Of a stretch of DNA of 64,000 nucleotides, positions 16,693 to 25,969 are shown piece after piece. Position 1 is the stretch's first letter. Each line of letters opens with the position of its first letter. This stretch comes from Myxococcaceae bacterium (GTDB lineage Bacteria; Myxococcota_A; Polyangia; Polyangiales; Ga0077539), in contig SCUS01000041.1 of the NCBI GenBank assembly GCA_004297725.1, positions 1 through 64,000 on the forward strand, in the 5' to 3' direction. A program made the position numbers and the translations under genes. The notes beneath the pieces were generated by a model, which saw only the letters and a list, made by a program, of their open reading frames with translations, ran no database searches and had not been told where the DNA came from.

Positions 16693-19221
16693 CTACCGCG
16701 AGGTCGCGGCGCCGAAGTTGGAGCCGGCCGCGTCGGCGCTCGAGAGCACCTCGAAGTACCTCGTCGGGGGGGTAGCCGCGCCCCGGAAGTGGAAGACGCG
16801 CCCAGCGCCGCAGCCCGAGCCGGCAGGGGCGCACGGGGCGCCGACGACGAAGTCCATGAAGCCGTCGCGGTTGGCGTCGCCGATGCCCGACACCGCGGCG
16901 CCGAAGCGCCCCCCCATCCCCGGAGGCGTTGCGCTGGGGTCGAGGGGGATGGCCGTCGCGGCGGGGCTCGGGGCGCTCGCGCCGCGGATGAGGTAGGCCG
17001 AGCCAGGGAGGTTGTTGTTGCCGGGGGCGCCCACCACGACGTCCCCGAAGCCGTCGGCGTCCACGTCTCCGACGCCTGCGACCGCGGCGCCCAGGCGCCC
17101 CTGCATCACCGGGCCCGCGAGGGTGATCGGCGACGAGGTCAGCAGGACCCGGACTCCTCCGCCGAGATAGATCGTGACCTCGCCTCCCTGGCTGTTCACG
17201 TCCGGCGCGCCGATGACGACGTCCGCATAGCCGTCGCCGTTGATGTCTCCAGCGCTCGCGAGGCTCGCGCCGAAGCGCCCCGAGGCGAAGCGTCCGGACT
17301 GGGTCACGTTCGGCGCCCGGATGATGCCGCCGGCGCTGCCGAGGTAGAGATAGAACCGGCCCGTACTGGAGCCGAAGGTCGGGGCACCGACGAGGACGTC
17401 ACCGAAGCCGTCGCCGTTGACGTCCCCCGCGCTGGACACCGCGTAGCCGAAGTCCTCGTCGGGCACGCCGTCGAGCAGCGCCGAGGGTGTCGTCACGATG
17501 CCGTCCGCGGTCCCATGGAACAGGTACGCGCGGCCCGTCCCGCCGACGATGATGTCCGCGTATCCGTCGCCGTTGACGTCTCCTGCGCTGCTGATCGAGC
17601 GCCCGAAGCTGGTCGCGCCCGCGTCGCCGTGGAGCACCCTCGAAGGGGTCGACGCGAAGCCCACGACGTTGCCGTGGTGGACGAACACGTGCCCCGTCGT
17701 GGTGTCCTCCCCGGAGATCAGCAGCTCTGGAAACCCGTCGCCGTTGGTGTCACCCCCGGTGGCCACGGCGCGACCATAGTGGGAGATCGCGGTGCCTCCG
17801 GTCTCCGCTCCGCCGCCCTGGAGCAGCGTCGACGCCGAGAGCCCCGAGGCGATGCCGAGGTACAGGCGCGCTCGCCCGGTGGAGGCCGGCGACGTCGAGG
17901 TGGAGGTGGCCGCCTCGGGAGCCGCGATGACGACATCGCCGTAGCCGTTGCGGTTGAAGTCGGAGGCGGTGCCGAAGCTGCGGTCGACGGTCGCGCTCCG
18001 GTTGCCGACGATGAACTGCCACACCGGCGGGGTCCGCGCCCCGGTGTTGGAAGCCGTGCCCGAGACGCCCTGGGCGAACCAGTACCACTGGCCCGCCGAG
18101 AGGCTGTTGAGGAAGAGGTTGTTGCCGTTGGGGACGGCAATCGTGGACTCGCCAGAGAACAGCGGGTTGTTGGCGAGGTGGATCACCGCGCCGGTCGCGC
18201 CGGGGCCGTTGATCCATCGCAGCGTCGGCGACTGGCTGGTCACCGTCGACGTCGAGAGCGGGGCGACCGCGCGCGGCGTCGGGATCTCGACGCAGGCGCC
18301 CGCGGCGCATCCGGTCGCGCCGCCGCAGGACCTCGTGCAGGAGCCGCAGTGCTCCGGGTCGGTCGACAGCGACGCCTCGCAGCCGTTGGCCAGGTTGCCG
18401 TCGCAGTCGCCGAAGCCGGCGTTGCAGGCGTTGCGGCACACGCCGAAGCTGCACAGCGGCGCGCTGTTGGAGCGAGTCGGGCAGGCGTTTCGGCAGGCTC
18501 CGCAGTGGAGGAGGTTGTTGCTGGTGACGGTCTCGCAGCCGTTCTCCGCCGAGGCGTCGCAGTCGCCGAATCCCGACATGCAGGTGACCCCGCAGGCGCC
18601 CGCGGCGCAGCTCGGGACGGCGTTCGTCCTCGTCGGGCAGGCGGAGCCGCAGCGGCCGCAGTGGCTCGGGTTCGTCGAGAGCGCGACCTCGCAGCCGTTG
18701 GCGGCCATGCCGTCGCAGTTGTCGAACCCCGTCGCGCAGGCACCCGGCACGCAGGCACCGGCCGAGCAGACGGGGGTCACGACGTGCGGCAGCGAGCAGA
18801 TGTTGCCGCAGCGGCCGCAGTTGAGGGGATCCGTCGAGGGATTGGAGACGCAGGCTCCCGAGCAGCTCAGGACGTCGGCGCCGCAATCCGCCACGGCATC
18901 GACACGAGGCACATCGACCACGTCCGCCGCGGGAGCATCGACCACGTCCATCACGGACGCGTCGACGACGTCCACCGAAGGAGCATCGATGGCGTCCATC
19001 ACGGACGCGTCGACGACGTCCACCGAGGGAGCATCGATGGCATCCACGGCGGGCGCATCGATGGCATCCACGGCGGGCGCATCGACCACGTCCCCTCCAT
19101 CGAGGCTCGCGGCGTCCGGAGCATCGCCCGCACCGCCATCCAGGACGCCCTGGTTGAGGCTCGAACAGGCCGCGGGAGAGAGCGCGGCAACGACCAGTAG
19201 AAGCGATCGGAACGCGCGCAT
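16693..19221 (-). CDS. FG-GAP beta-propeller lipoprotein with Cys-rich modules
   Basis: The 842-residue protein has a lipoprotein signal (Cys19, ...LSPAAC). Residues 30-110 are a D/A/V-rich low-complexity repeat. Residues 112-300 hold four Cys-rich modules of about 45 residues with the pattern NCGRCGxxC...C...GxCxxxCxxGFxxCDGxxxNGCE. A fibronectin-like region (SPTLRWINGPGATGAVIHLANNP) follows. Residues 410-840 form an integrin-alpha-type propeller of about seven FG-GAP repeats, each with a calcium-binding D-x-N-G-D-G-x-x-D loop (DTNGDGFPE, DVNGDGYAD, DINGDGYAD). Such proteins are surface-exposed and may mediate adhesion. It follows the PEGA-like gene by 10 bp on the same strand. The start at MRAFRS is chosen to fit the signal peptide. 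Confidence 0.85.
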   Translation of the reverse strand: MRAFRSLLLVVAALSPAACSSLNQGVLDGGAGDAPDAASLDGGDVVDAPAVDAIDAPAVDAIDAPSVDVVDASVMDAIDAPSVDVVDASVMDVVDAPAADVVDVPRVDAVADCGADVLSCSGACVSNPSTDPLNCGRCGNICSLPHVVTPVCSAGACVPGACATGFDNCDGMAANGCEVALSTNPSHCGRCGSACPTRTNAVPSCAAGACGVTCMSGFGDCDASAENGCETVTSNNLLHCGACRNACPTRSNSAPLCSFGVCRNACNAGFGDCDGNLANGCEASLSTDPEHCGSCTRSCGGATGCAAGACVEIPTPRAVAPLSTSTVTSQSPTLRWINGPGATGAVIHLANNPLFSGESTIAVPNGNNLFLNSLSAGQWYWFAQGVSGTASNTGARTPPVWQFIVGNRSATVDRSFGTASDFNRNGYGDVVIAAPEAATSTSTSPASTGRARLYLGIASGLSASTLLQGGGAETGGTAISHYGRAVATGGDTNGDGFPELLISGEDTTTGHVFVHHGNVVGFASTPSRVLHGDAGATSFGRSISSAGDVNGDGYADIIVGGTGRAYLFHGTADGIVTTPSALLDGVPDEDFGYAVSSAGDVNGDGFGDVLVGAPTFGSSTGRFYLYLGSAGGIIRAPNVTQSGRFASGRFGASLASAGDINGDGYADVVIGAPDVNSQGGEVTIYLGGGVRVLLTSSPITLAGPVMQGRLGAAVAGVGDVDADGFGDVVVGAPGNNNLPGSAYLIRGASAPSPAATAIPLDPSATPPGMGGRFGAAVSGIGDANRDGFMDFVVGAPCAPAGSGCGAGRVFHFRGAATPPTRYFEVLSSADAAGSNFGAATSR
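18910..19095. repeat. In-frame 24/48-bp tandem repeats in the FG-GAP lipoprotein gene
   Basis: A 48-bp unit (beginning near ggagcatcgatggcgtcc) occurs twice with one base change, flanked by 24-bp units including two identical copies of gcatcgatggcatccacg. They encode DAP/VDV/VDA linker repeats just after the lipoprotein Cys. Such arrays can change copy number by slippage. Confidence 0.7.
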
Positions 19222-19231
19222 CAGCCTCGCC

Positions 19232-20254
19232 TCAGAACCTTGCACCGCAGACGAGGCCGGGTGTGCCCAGCGAAGGCGCGCACGCCACCGCGGCGTGCTC
19301 GCGTCCCCGCGAAGGCGCCGTCACCCAGAGGATCACCGACGCCGCGACGAGGGTACCCCCGACCGCGAAGCTCGCGATCACCGCCGGGGCGAGGGAGTTC
19401 GCGGTGGACTGGTCGCTCGGGCAGTTGCCCGTCGGGGTCGCGACGCCGTGGTCCTCGATGCAGCCCGCGCTGTTGAAGGACGACACGGCGCCCTCCCGCA
19501 CCCCGGCGAGCACGCCGCCCACCGCGAGGCCCGCGGCGCCGCCGATCGCCGTCGCCCATGCCATCGATCGATGCAGCGACCCCGAAGGCGGAGCCACCGG
19601 CGGGGGTACGAGGGGACGCACCGCCAGCGCGGCCGCAGGGGCCTGCCTCGCCGGGGCAGCGGGCGCGGCGCTGGTCGCCGTCGGGAGCTCGATGCGCACC
19701 GGGACCGTGCCCGCCGCGGTGACGGCGACGGATCGATGCAGCGGGCTGCGCCCCGGCGCGGTCGCGTCGATGGTCACGTTCCCGGGCGTCACCAGGTAGG
19801 GCATGCCGTAGAGCGCAGGGGGCAGCACCGAGCCCGCGACGGTGACGGTGAGTCCCTCGGGCGCTGTTGCAGGGACCTCGATGACCAGATGGCCGACGCG
19901 CCCCTGGAGGTCGCGCACCAGCGCGGTGCAGGTCGCGAGCGTCGCGGCGCGCTCCGGGGCGCTTCGGTCGGCGGCCAACGCATCGACGCAGCGCTGCGCC
20001 GAGGTCAGCGCAGGCACGACCAGCCCGAGGTGCGACTGCTCCTGCGCCACGAAGCGGTAGAGCGAGGGCGAGGCGTGGATGGACGCCGCGCGGAGGCCGA
20101 TGTCGAGCGCGCGAGCATGATCGCCCGACGCCTGCGCGGCCTGCGCCTGTCCGACCAGCAGCCGCCACGTCGCCTCGATCTCAGCGTTCGTCTGCGCGCT
20201 CGCGGCGAGCGGGAGGAGAGCGACGGAGAGAGCGAGGAGGGGAGCAGGTCGCAT
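19232..20254 (-). CDS. PEGA-like domain protein with C-terminal membrane helices
   Basis: From the ATG at 20254 the protein has 340 residues and a clear signal peptide (LALSVALLPLAASA-QT). Residues 25-110 are helical and TPR-like (ARALDIGLRAASIHASPSLY). Residues 120-190 resemble a PEGA domain: LVIEVPATAPEGLTVTVAG, then VTPGNVTIDATAPG. A Pro/Ala linker leads to hydrophobic segments near 232-250 and 285-310. This layout is frequent in myxobacteria next to Ser/Thr kinase genes; its function is unknown. It starts 7 bp after the kinase stop and is probably co-transcribed with it. The start was chosen to give the signal peptide. Confidence 0.7.
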   Translation of the reverse strand: MRPAPLLALSVALLPLAASAQTNAEIEATWRLLVGQAQAAQASGDHARALDIGLRAASIHASPSLYRFVAQEQSHLGLVVPALTSAQRCVDALAADRSAPERAATLATCTALVRDLQGRVGHLVIEVPATAPEGLTVTVAGSVLPPALYGMPYLVTPGNVTIDATAPGRSPLHRSVAVTAAGTVPVRIELPTATSAAPAAPARQAPAAALAVRPLVPPPVAPPSGSLHRSMAWATAIGGAAGLAVGGVLAGVREGAVSSFNSAGCIEDHGVATPTGNCPSDQSTANSLAPAVIASFAVGGTLVAASVILWVTAPSRGREHAAVACAPSLGTPGLVCGARF

Positions 20255-20261
20255 GGTCGGT

Positions 20262-21776
20262 TCAGAAGTGGATGCCGCCGACCGGAGACTCGTCGACGGG
20301 CGCGCTGTCGCGATGACGGCGTCGGCGCGACCGGGAGGGTCGGCGCTCGGTGCCTGGCGCCGCGACCTCGGGAGAGGCCACGGCGACCGGGAGCGAGGGA
20401 GCGCCCGCGTCGGCCACGGCGACCGGGGCGACCGCAGGCGTGGGAGGCGCGACGCGGGTGAGCACCGTCGTCGGCGGAGGGACCGGCGGAGGGACGGGCG
20501 CGGCGACCACCTGGCGCGGTCGGGCTGCCGGGACGGGAGCGCCGCCCGAGAGGGAGAGTCCGGCGACGGCGGCGGCGGCGGCAAGCAGCACGACGGCGCC
20601 TGCGACGAGCAGCCGGGCGGTCTTGCGAGCGGCCTTCGGCGCCGGGCGCGGCACCTCGATGGAGTGCGCGGACGCCCCGAGGGTGCTCGTGTACTGCGCG
20701 GCCATCCGAGGCGCGACCGCGGCGTCGCTCGACCAGACAGGGCCGCCCGGACCTGCGACGAAGGTAGGAGCGTCGACCCGGGCGACCGGAGGGACGGAGG
20801 CGTGGGCGACCGGAGACGCGACGGGCATCGGGGTCTCGGCCTCGGCGTCGGACCCGAGCCGCGCCGACCAGGTCGCGCGACCCGCGGGGCTCGCGAAGGG
20901 GAGCAGCGCGCGGGCCATGTCGCTGATCTGCCGGAATCGGTCTTCTCGACGCGACGCCATCGACCGCAGCACCACGCGCTCGAAGCCCTCGGGAAGATCC
21001 GGCCGGTGCACCCGGGGCGGCGCGAACCTGCCGCCGATGATCGCCGAGAGCAGCTCGAAGAGGCTGTCTCGCTCGGCGACCTCGGCGAAGGGATGGCTGC
21101 CCACCGCGGCCTCGTAGAGGATCACGCCGAGGCTGTACTGATCGGCCCGGGCGTCGACGTCCTTGCTGTTCTGGGCCTGCTCCGGGGACATGTAGACCGT
21201 GGTCCCCATCATGGTGTTGGTGGCGGTGAGGTTGCCGCCGGTGCCCATGTCGCCGAGCTTCGAGATGCCGAAGTCGAGGAGCTTCGGCTCCTGCGCCGAG
21301 TGCCGGGTGCGGGCCAGGAAGATGTTCTCGGGCTTCAGGTCGCGGTGAACGATGCCGACCTCGTGCGCCGCGGAGACGGCGTCGAGCACCGGGAGCATCA
21401 GGTCGATGAGCTGCGGGAGCGGGAGCGTCCGCACCCGGTCGAGGAGGTGCCCGAGGTCCTCGCCGTCGAGGAGTTCCATGACGAGGTAGGGCGTGTCGTG
21501 GATGACCCCGACGTCGGCGATGTCGACCACGTTCGGGTGCCGTAGCTTGGCGACGGCCTCGCCCTCCCGCAGAAACCGAGCGCGGGCCTGCGGGTTCTGC
21601 GCCGCCGCCGGGAGCATCACCTTGATGGCCACCCGCTTCTTCAGATCGGCGTGCACGGCCTCGTAGACCGCGCCCATCCCCCCGGCGCCGAGTTGCCGGT
21701 GGATCACGTAGCGTCCGAAGGTCATTCCCGGAACGAGCCCGAGCGACGGGTCTCCGGGGGCGTTTAGCTCGGCCAT
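20262..21776 (-). CDS. Membrane-anchored Ser/Thr protein kinase (PknB-like)
   Basis: The 504-residue protein has a full Hanks-type kinase domain at about residues 22-290: Gly-loop LGAGGMGAVYEA, Lys52 (AIKV), catalytic HRDLKPEN (Asp146) and DFG (Asp168, DFGISKLGD). An activation segment with TVYMSPEQ follows. A basic linker (KAARKT) precedes one transmembrane helix near 383-405; the remaining 100 residues are Pro/Ala/Val-rich and end in a basic RRPSRSRRRRHRD stretch, outside the cytoplasm. No PASTA repeats. It heads a three-gene set with the PEGA-like protein and FG-GAP lipoprotein, implying phospho-signalling linked to envelope proteins. Starts at an ATG inside a 98-bp upstream gap in which I see no clear promoter. 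Confidence 0.93.
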   Translation of the reverse strand: MAELNAPGDPSLGLVPGMTFGRYVIHRQLGAGGMGAVYEAVHADLKKRVAIKVMLPAAAQNPQARARFLREGEAVAKLRHPNVVDIADVGVIHDTPYLVMELLDGEDLGHLLDRVRTLPLPQLIDLMLPVLDAVSAAHEVGIVHRDLKPENIFLARTRHSAQEPKLLDFGISKLGDMGTGGNLTATNTMMGTTVYMSPEQAQNSKDVDARADQYSLGVILYEAAVGSHPFAEVAERDSLFELLSAIIGGRFAPPRVHRPDLPEGFERVVLRSMASRREDRFRQISDMARALLPFASPAGRATWSARLGSDAEAETPMPVASPVAHASVPPVARVDAPTFVAGPGGPVWSSDAAVAPRMAAQYTSTLGASAHSIEVPRPAPKAARKTARLLVAGAVVLLAAAAAVAGLSLSGGAPVPAARPRQVVAAPVPPPVPPPTTVLTRVAPPTPAVAPVAVADAGAPSLPVAVASPEVAAPGTERRPSRSRRRRHRDSAPVDESPVGGIHF

Positions 21777-21874
21777 TGGGGAGAGGCGGTGGTCTTAACG
21801 CGCCGACCGCAGCAAAGTCGAGAATGCCTGCCCCCGGGCCATGACAAATCCCGGTACGGCCAACACCCGCCGGA

Positions 21875-23683
21875 TCAGCGCGCCGGGCGGCGCTCGATCA
21901 CCTGGAGCTGGGTGCCCAGGAGGCCGGCGATCACCGCGCCGTCGTCGGAGATGACCAGGTCGCGGAGCTGCGCGGTGCGCCCCTCCAGGCCCTCGACCGG
22001 GCGGAGCCTCCAGCCGGTGGCCCCTCGCACCCAGAGCCCGTTGAGCCCGGGCAGCACCGCCCACGCGCCGTTGACGCTCACCGGCCCACCCGGGGAGAAG
22101 CCTGGCCCCAGCCGCTGGGACATCAGCACCGCCGTCGACCGTGCGGCGCCGACCCACCAGAGCCGGCCCTCGATGGAGACCAGCACCCGGTCGCGCTGAG
22201 CGCCCATCACCTGCGTCGAGGGAGGGCCCAGCACCCGCATCGCCTCGGGGTTGGTCGCGCAGGCGCCCCCTGGATCGACCGAGGCGTGGGTGTGCACCGG
22301 CCAGCGCGTGAGCCCCGGCGGCGTGGCCGCAGCGCCCGCTGGGACCGGCTCGCAGGGCTGCGCAGGGTCGCAGAGCAGGAGGCTCACCCCGTCGCAGCGG
22401 GAGCCCACCCCGACGACCACGCCCACTCCGGGGATGGTCGCGAGGAGGTCGCGCGCCGAGCCGGCGGCGCCCGGGACGAAGGCCAGCGAGGCCATGTCGA
22501 CGCGACCGCCCTGGAGGCCGCGCACCATCACCGCCGGAGGGCGCAGCGGGAGGTCGAAGGCGATGGAGCCCACGCGCCCTGGAGCGCTGGTATCGAGGGG
22601 CATCCCGACGAAGGGGCCGGTGCGGGCGCGCCAGCCGCGGTCGGTCGTGGTCGCGCCGCGCAGATCGGCCTCCAGCTCCGTCCAGGCGGAGGCGTGCTCG
22701 GGCATCGCCGCGAGGGCGCGCGCGATCTGCTCCGCCGCGGGCAGCTCGCCGAGCCCCAGCATCGCCGCCACCCGGATGCGCGACCGATCTCGCACCCCGC
22801 CTGCCGCCCCGCAGCTCACCCCCCGGGCTCCATCGACGACGATGCGCGCGGCGCCCTCCTCCACGCAGAGTGCTCGCCGCAGCGTGCCGATGCCCCGCTC
22901 CGCCTCCAGGGCGCGGACGCTCGTGGTCCGCCGCATCGCCGTCTGGCGGGCCGACTGGCTCGCCGCGCTGAACGACGCCGCGGGCTCGGCCACGTCGCGG
23001 GAGAGCGCCCCGCTGCGATCGATGTACACGAGCCTCGCCTCGGGGGCCGTGCCCGCGGCGTCCGCCGGGCGCACCGCGATGCGCAGCTCGTCGGCGTCGT
23101 CCTGATCGCGGTCCTCGGCGGTGACCTCGGCGGTGACCTCGGCGACGCCCGCCGGAGCGGCCTCGACGACGACCACGCTGCGGGTGCGAGGGGCGCTGCC
23201 TCGGGAGACCCAGCGCGACTCCGACCGGGCGCCGCACCGGGCGGTGACCACCACCGATCGCGGCGAGGTGGCGCGCAGCGAGGCGCTGACGCAGCCGGGC
23301 GTCGAGGGCGCGGTGCCCGCGATCACCTCGCGGCGCAGGGCTCCGGCCTCGGCCACCACACGCAGCAGGTCGAGGGCCTCGCCGTTGATGCCCGCCCGGT
23401 AGACCCAGGTCTCCGCGACGGAGCCCACCACCGGCAGCGCGAGCGACGAGATGAAGCGCTCGGCGGGCTCTGCGGCGAGCGTGAGCGCCCCGACGGTGAG
23501 CGTGCGCCCCTCGCCCGGAACCTGCGCCGACGTCACCACCGCGAAGCGAGGAACGTCCGCCGGGGGGACGTCCACCGCCGGGGGCTCGACGCGTACGCCG
23601 CCCTCGAAGTCGACCCGAGGCGGCGTGCGGGGACAGCCCACGGCGCCCACCGCGAGGAGCACCCCGGCGCGCAGCCCCCTCAC
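21875..23683 (-). CDS. Large lipoprotein of unknown function
   Basis: The 602-residue protein begins with a lipoprotein signal ending in VGAVGC (Cys17). A Pro/Val-rich linker follows. The middle contains scattered Cys residues (about ten) likely to form disulphides, a helical stretch near residues 270-340 resembling one or two TPRs (AEQIARALAAMPEHASAWTE), and a C-terminal beta-rich part with repeated ...GLNGLWVRGATGWRLRPV...LVISDDGAVIAG elements suggesting a propeller. No catalytic motif recognised. Its start overlaps the rnr stop by 4 bp (ATGA), so it is translationally coupled to RNase R, which is unexpected for a secreted protein. Confidence 0.65.
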   Translation of the reverse strand: MRGLRAGVLLAVGAVGCPRTPPRVDFEGGVRVEPPAVDVPPADVPRFAVVTSAQVPGEGRTLTVGALTLAAEPAERFISSLALPVVGSVAETWVYRAGINGEALDLLRVVAEAGALRREVIAGTAPSTPGCVSASLRATSPRSVVVTARCGARSESRWVSRGSAPRTRSVVVVEAAPAGVAEVTAEVTAEDRDQDDADELRIAVRPADAAGTAPEARLVYIDRSGALSRDVAEPAASFSAASQSARQTAMRRTTSVRALEAERGIGTLRRALCVEEGAARIVVDGARGVSCGAAGGVRDRSRIRVAAMLGLGELPAAEQIARALAAMPEHASAWTELEADLRGATTTDRGWRARTGPFVGMPLDTSAPGRVGSIAFDLPLRPPAVMVRGLQGGRVDMASLAFVPGAAGSARDLLATIPGVGVVVGVGSRCDGVSLLLCDPAQPCEPVPAGAAATPPGLTRWPVHTHASVDPGGACATNPEAMRVLGPPSTQVMGAQRDRVLVSIEGRLWWVGAARSTAVLMSQRLGPGFSPGGPVSVNGAWAVLPGLNGLWVRGATGWRLRPVEGLEGRTAQLRDLVISDDGAVIAGLLGTQLQVIERRPAR

Positions 23684-25923
23684 CGCTTGCGCCCCCGCTT
23701 CTGCACCTGCGGCCGCGGCGCGGGGCCCCGCTTTCCGGCCCCCTTCCCCTTCCCCTTCTTCTCCCGCTCAGGGGCCGAGCGTCGCAGGGACTCCTTCGCC
23801 TCGCCCGCGAGGCGCAGCGTGATGGTGCGCCGGGCGAGCGAGATCTCCGCGATCTCCACGGTGAGCTGATCGCCCACCTGGAAGATCATCCCGGTGCGGC
23901 TCGATCGCAGGCGCAGCCCGAGGTCGTCGGCCTCCCACGATCCCGCGGCGACGGACTCCAGCGGCAGCAGCCCCGTGAGGAAGGGATCGTCGATGTCGAG
24001 GTACACCCCGAGGCTGCCGAAGCCCACGACGGTGGCCAGGTGCACCTCGCCCAGGTGGAGGCGCGCCACCTCGCAGCGGTAGAGGTCGAGCACCTCGCGC
24101 TCGACGTCGACGGCGCGCCGCTCGAGGCGTGAGCAGTCCGCCGCGGCGACGCTGAGCCCGGACGCGTCGGTGCGCTTCGACGGGTCGCGCAGCCAGCGGC
24201 GCACCTCGCGGTGCACCAGCAGGTCGGGGTAGCGACGGATCGGCGAGGTGAAGTGCAGGTACGCCGTCGCCGCGAGGCCGCGGTGCCCGGTGTTGAACTC
24301 GCTGTACCGGGCCTGCGGCATCGCCCGGAGCAGCAGCATCCCCAGCACCCGCGCCTCGGGCTTTCCGCGGAGGGTGCGGAGGAAATCCGAGAGCATCCGC
24401 GGCGAGTCGATGGCCTCGTCGTCGATGGGGTGGCCGAGCGCCTGCGCCGCCGCCATGAAGCGCTGGAACGCCTCGCCCTGCGGCCCGCCGTGCACCCGGT
24501 AGATGGCCGCGAGTCCCTCCTGCACGCAGATCTCCGCGACGATCTCGTTGGCGAGGAGCATCAGGTCTTCGATGAGCGCGTAGGCGCGCTTCACCCCGGG
24601 GTCGCGCTTGCTCTGGATGATGTCGATCGGGGTGAGGTTGTCCTCGGCGAAGCGCACCCGCCCCTCCGGCAGGTCGAAGTCGAGCGAGCCCCGGCGCTGG
24701 CGCCTCGCGCGAAGCGTCGCGGAGCACTGGTCGGCGGTGGTCACCATCGCCCGCAGCTCGTCGCTGAGCGGCGCGGCGGGGCCCTCGTCGGACCACCCCA
24801 TCGCCCGGGCGACGCCGCCGTAGGTGAGGCGTGCGTGCGAGCGCATCACGGCCTCCATCAGCCGCGCCTCGACGACGGTGCCCTCGCGGGTGAGCGTGGC
24901 CTCGAGGGCCATCGCGAGGCGGTCTTCGTCCGGGAGCAGCGACGCGATGCGGCCGGAGATCTCCTGCGGCAGCATCGAGACGGCGCGGTCGGGCAGGTAG
25001 ACGCTGGTGCCCCGCTCGGCGGCGTGGCGGTCGAGCGCCGTGCCGAGGGGGACGTAGTGGGAGACGTCGGCGATGGCGACGGTGACGTCCCAGCCGCCGT
25101 CGGGCCTCGCCACGACGTAGACGGCGTCGTCGTGGTCGCGCGCGTCGTCGGGGTCGATGGTGACCAGCGGGCGGGTGCGCAGGTCGACGCGCCCCACCGC
25201 GTCTTCCGCGGACACCGTCGTGGGGAGCCTGGCCACCTCTTCGAGCACGTCTCCCGCGGCGGGCAGCTCGATGCCCTCGCGCACGGTGACCTTGCGCACC
25301 TCGGTGGCCAGCGCGCCCGGCTCTCCGAGCACCTCGGTCACCCTCGCCATCGGGACCTCGCCCACGTGCGAGGGCCACTTCTCGATGAACGCGACCACCA
25401 CCTGGCCGTCGCGCCCGACGACGTCCCCCTCGATCATGATGGGACCTCGGATGCGGGCGTCTTCGGGCTCGAGCCAGGAGCCCTTCGGGCGGGCGCGCAG
25501 GACGCCTGGCACCATCGGCGAGCGGCGCTTGAGCACCGCGGTGACGGCGCCCTCGCGGCCCCTTCCGCCGGGGCGGGCGACGGCCTCGACGAGGTCTCCG
25601 TGCATCGCTCCGAGCACGCCGTTGGGGGCGATGAACACGTCCCCCTCGCCGTCGTTGGCCTCGACGAAGCCGAAGCCCCGCGGGTTCTGGATGAAGCGCC
25701 CCTCGACCCTCGCGCCCTGGTCGCGCGGCAGCCGGTAGCGCCCGCCGGGCATCGCGTGCACGAGCCCGCGCTCCACCATCCGGTCGAGCGCGTCGGTCAC
25801 GCTGCGGCGCGAGGCGGGGCCTTCGTCGAGCGCGGCGAGCACCTCCATGATGTGGAGGGCGCGCGTCGGGTGCGCCGAGAAGACCTGGAGGAGCCTGCCA
25901 TCATCGAGAGCCTTTCGCGCCAT
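23680..25923 (-). CDS. rnr: Ribonuclease R
   Basis: RNase R is a 3'-to-5' exoribonuclease that degrades structured RNA. The 747-residue protein has the expected order: an N-terminal winged-helix-like region (about 1-65), cold-shock domains (RGFGFVEANDGEGDVFI near 85), the RNB catalytic domain with TIDPDDARDHDDAVYV near 260-275 (Mg-binding Asp residues), and a C-terminal S1 domain (about 620-700) followed by a Lys/Arg-rich tail, typical of RNase R rather than RNase II. The start MARKALDD at 25923 is preferred over a GTG at 25932. It follows the PQQ-propeller gene by 46 bp on the same strand. Confidence 0.94.
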   Translation of the reverse strand: MARKALDDGRLLQVFSAHPTRALHIMEVLAALDEGPASRRSVTDALDRMVERGLVHAMPGGRYRLPRDQGARVEGRFIQNPRGFGFVEANDGEGDVFIAPNGVLGAMHGDLVEAVARPGGRGREGAVTAVLKRRSPMVPGVLRARPKGSWLEPEDARIRGPIMIEGDVVGRDGQVVVAFIEKWPSHVGEVPMARVTEVLGEPGALATEVRKVTVREGIELPAAGDVLEEVARLPTTVSAEDAVGRVDLRTRPLVTIDPDDARDHDDAVYVVARPDGGWDVTVAIADVSHYVPLGTALDRHAAERGTSVYLPDRAVSMLPQEISGRIASLLPDEDRLAMALEATLTREGTVVEARLMEAVMRSHARLTYGGVARAMGWSDEGPAAPLSDELRAMVTTADQCSATLRARRQRRGSLDFDLPEGRVRFAEDNLTPIDIIQSKRDPGVKRAYALIEDLMLLANEIVAEICVQEGLAAIYRVHGGPQGEAFQRFMAAAQALGHPIDDEAIDSPRMLSDFLRTLRGKPEARVLGMLLLRAMPQARYSEFNTGHRGLAATAYLHFTSPIRRYPDLLVHREVRRWLRDPSKRTDASGLSVAAADCSRLERRAVDVEREVLDLYRCEVARLHLGEVHLATVVGFGSLGVYLDIDDPFLTGLLPLESVAAGSWEADDLGLRLRSSRTGMIFQVGDQLTVEIAEISLARRTITLRLAGEAKESLRRSAPEREKKGKGKGAGKRGPAPRPQVQKRGRKR

Positions 25924-25969
25924 TGGGCGCACTCTCTACGGCTGGAGGATCGCCGGTCAAGGCGAGTTC

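Noticed and set aside
16789..19200. Open frame of about 800 codons opposite the FG-GAP gene
   Set aside because: Shadow with D/A/R/G-rich sequence that merely mirrors the repeats.
21777..21874. Sigma-54-type promoter (TGGCCC...GCA) upstream of the PknB-like kinase
   Set aside because: The GG and GC dinucleotides are spaced 11 rather than 10 bp apart and the flanks do not match.
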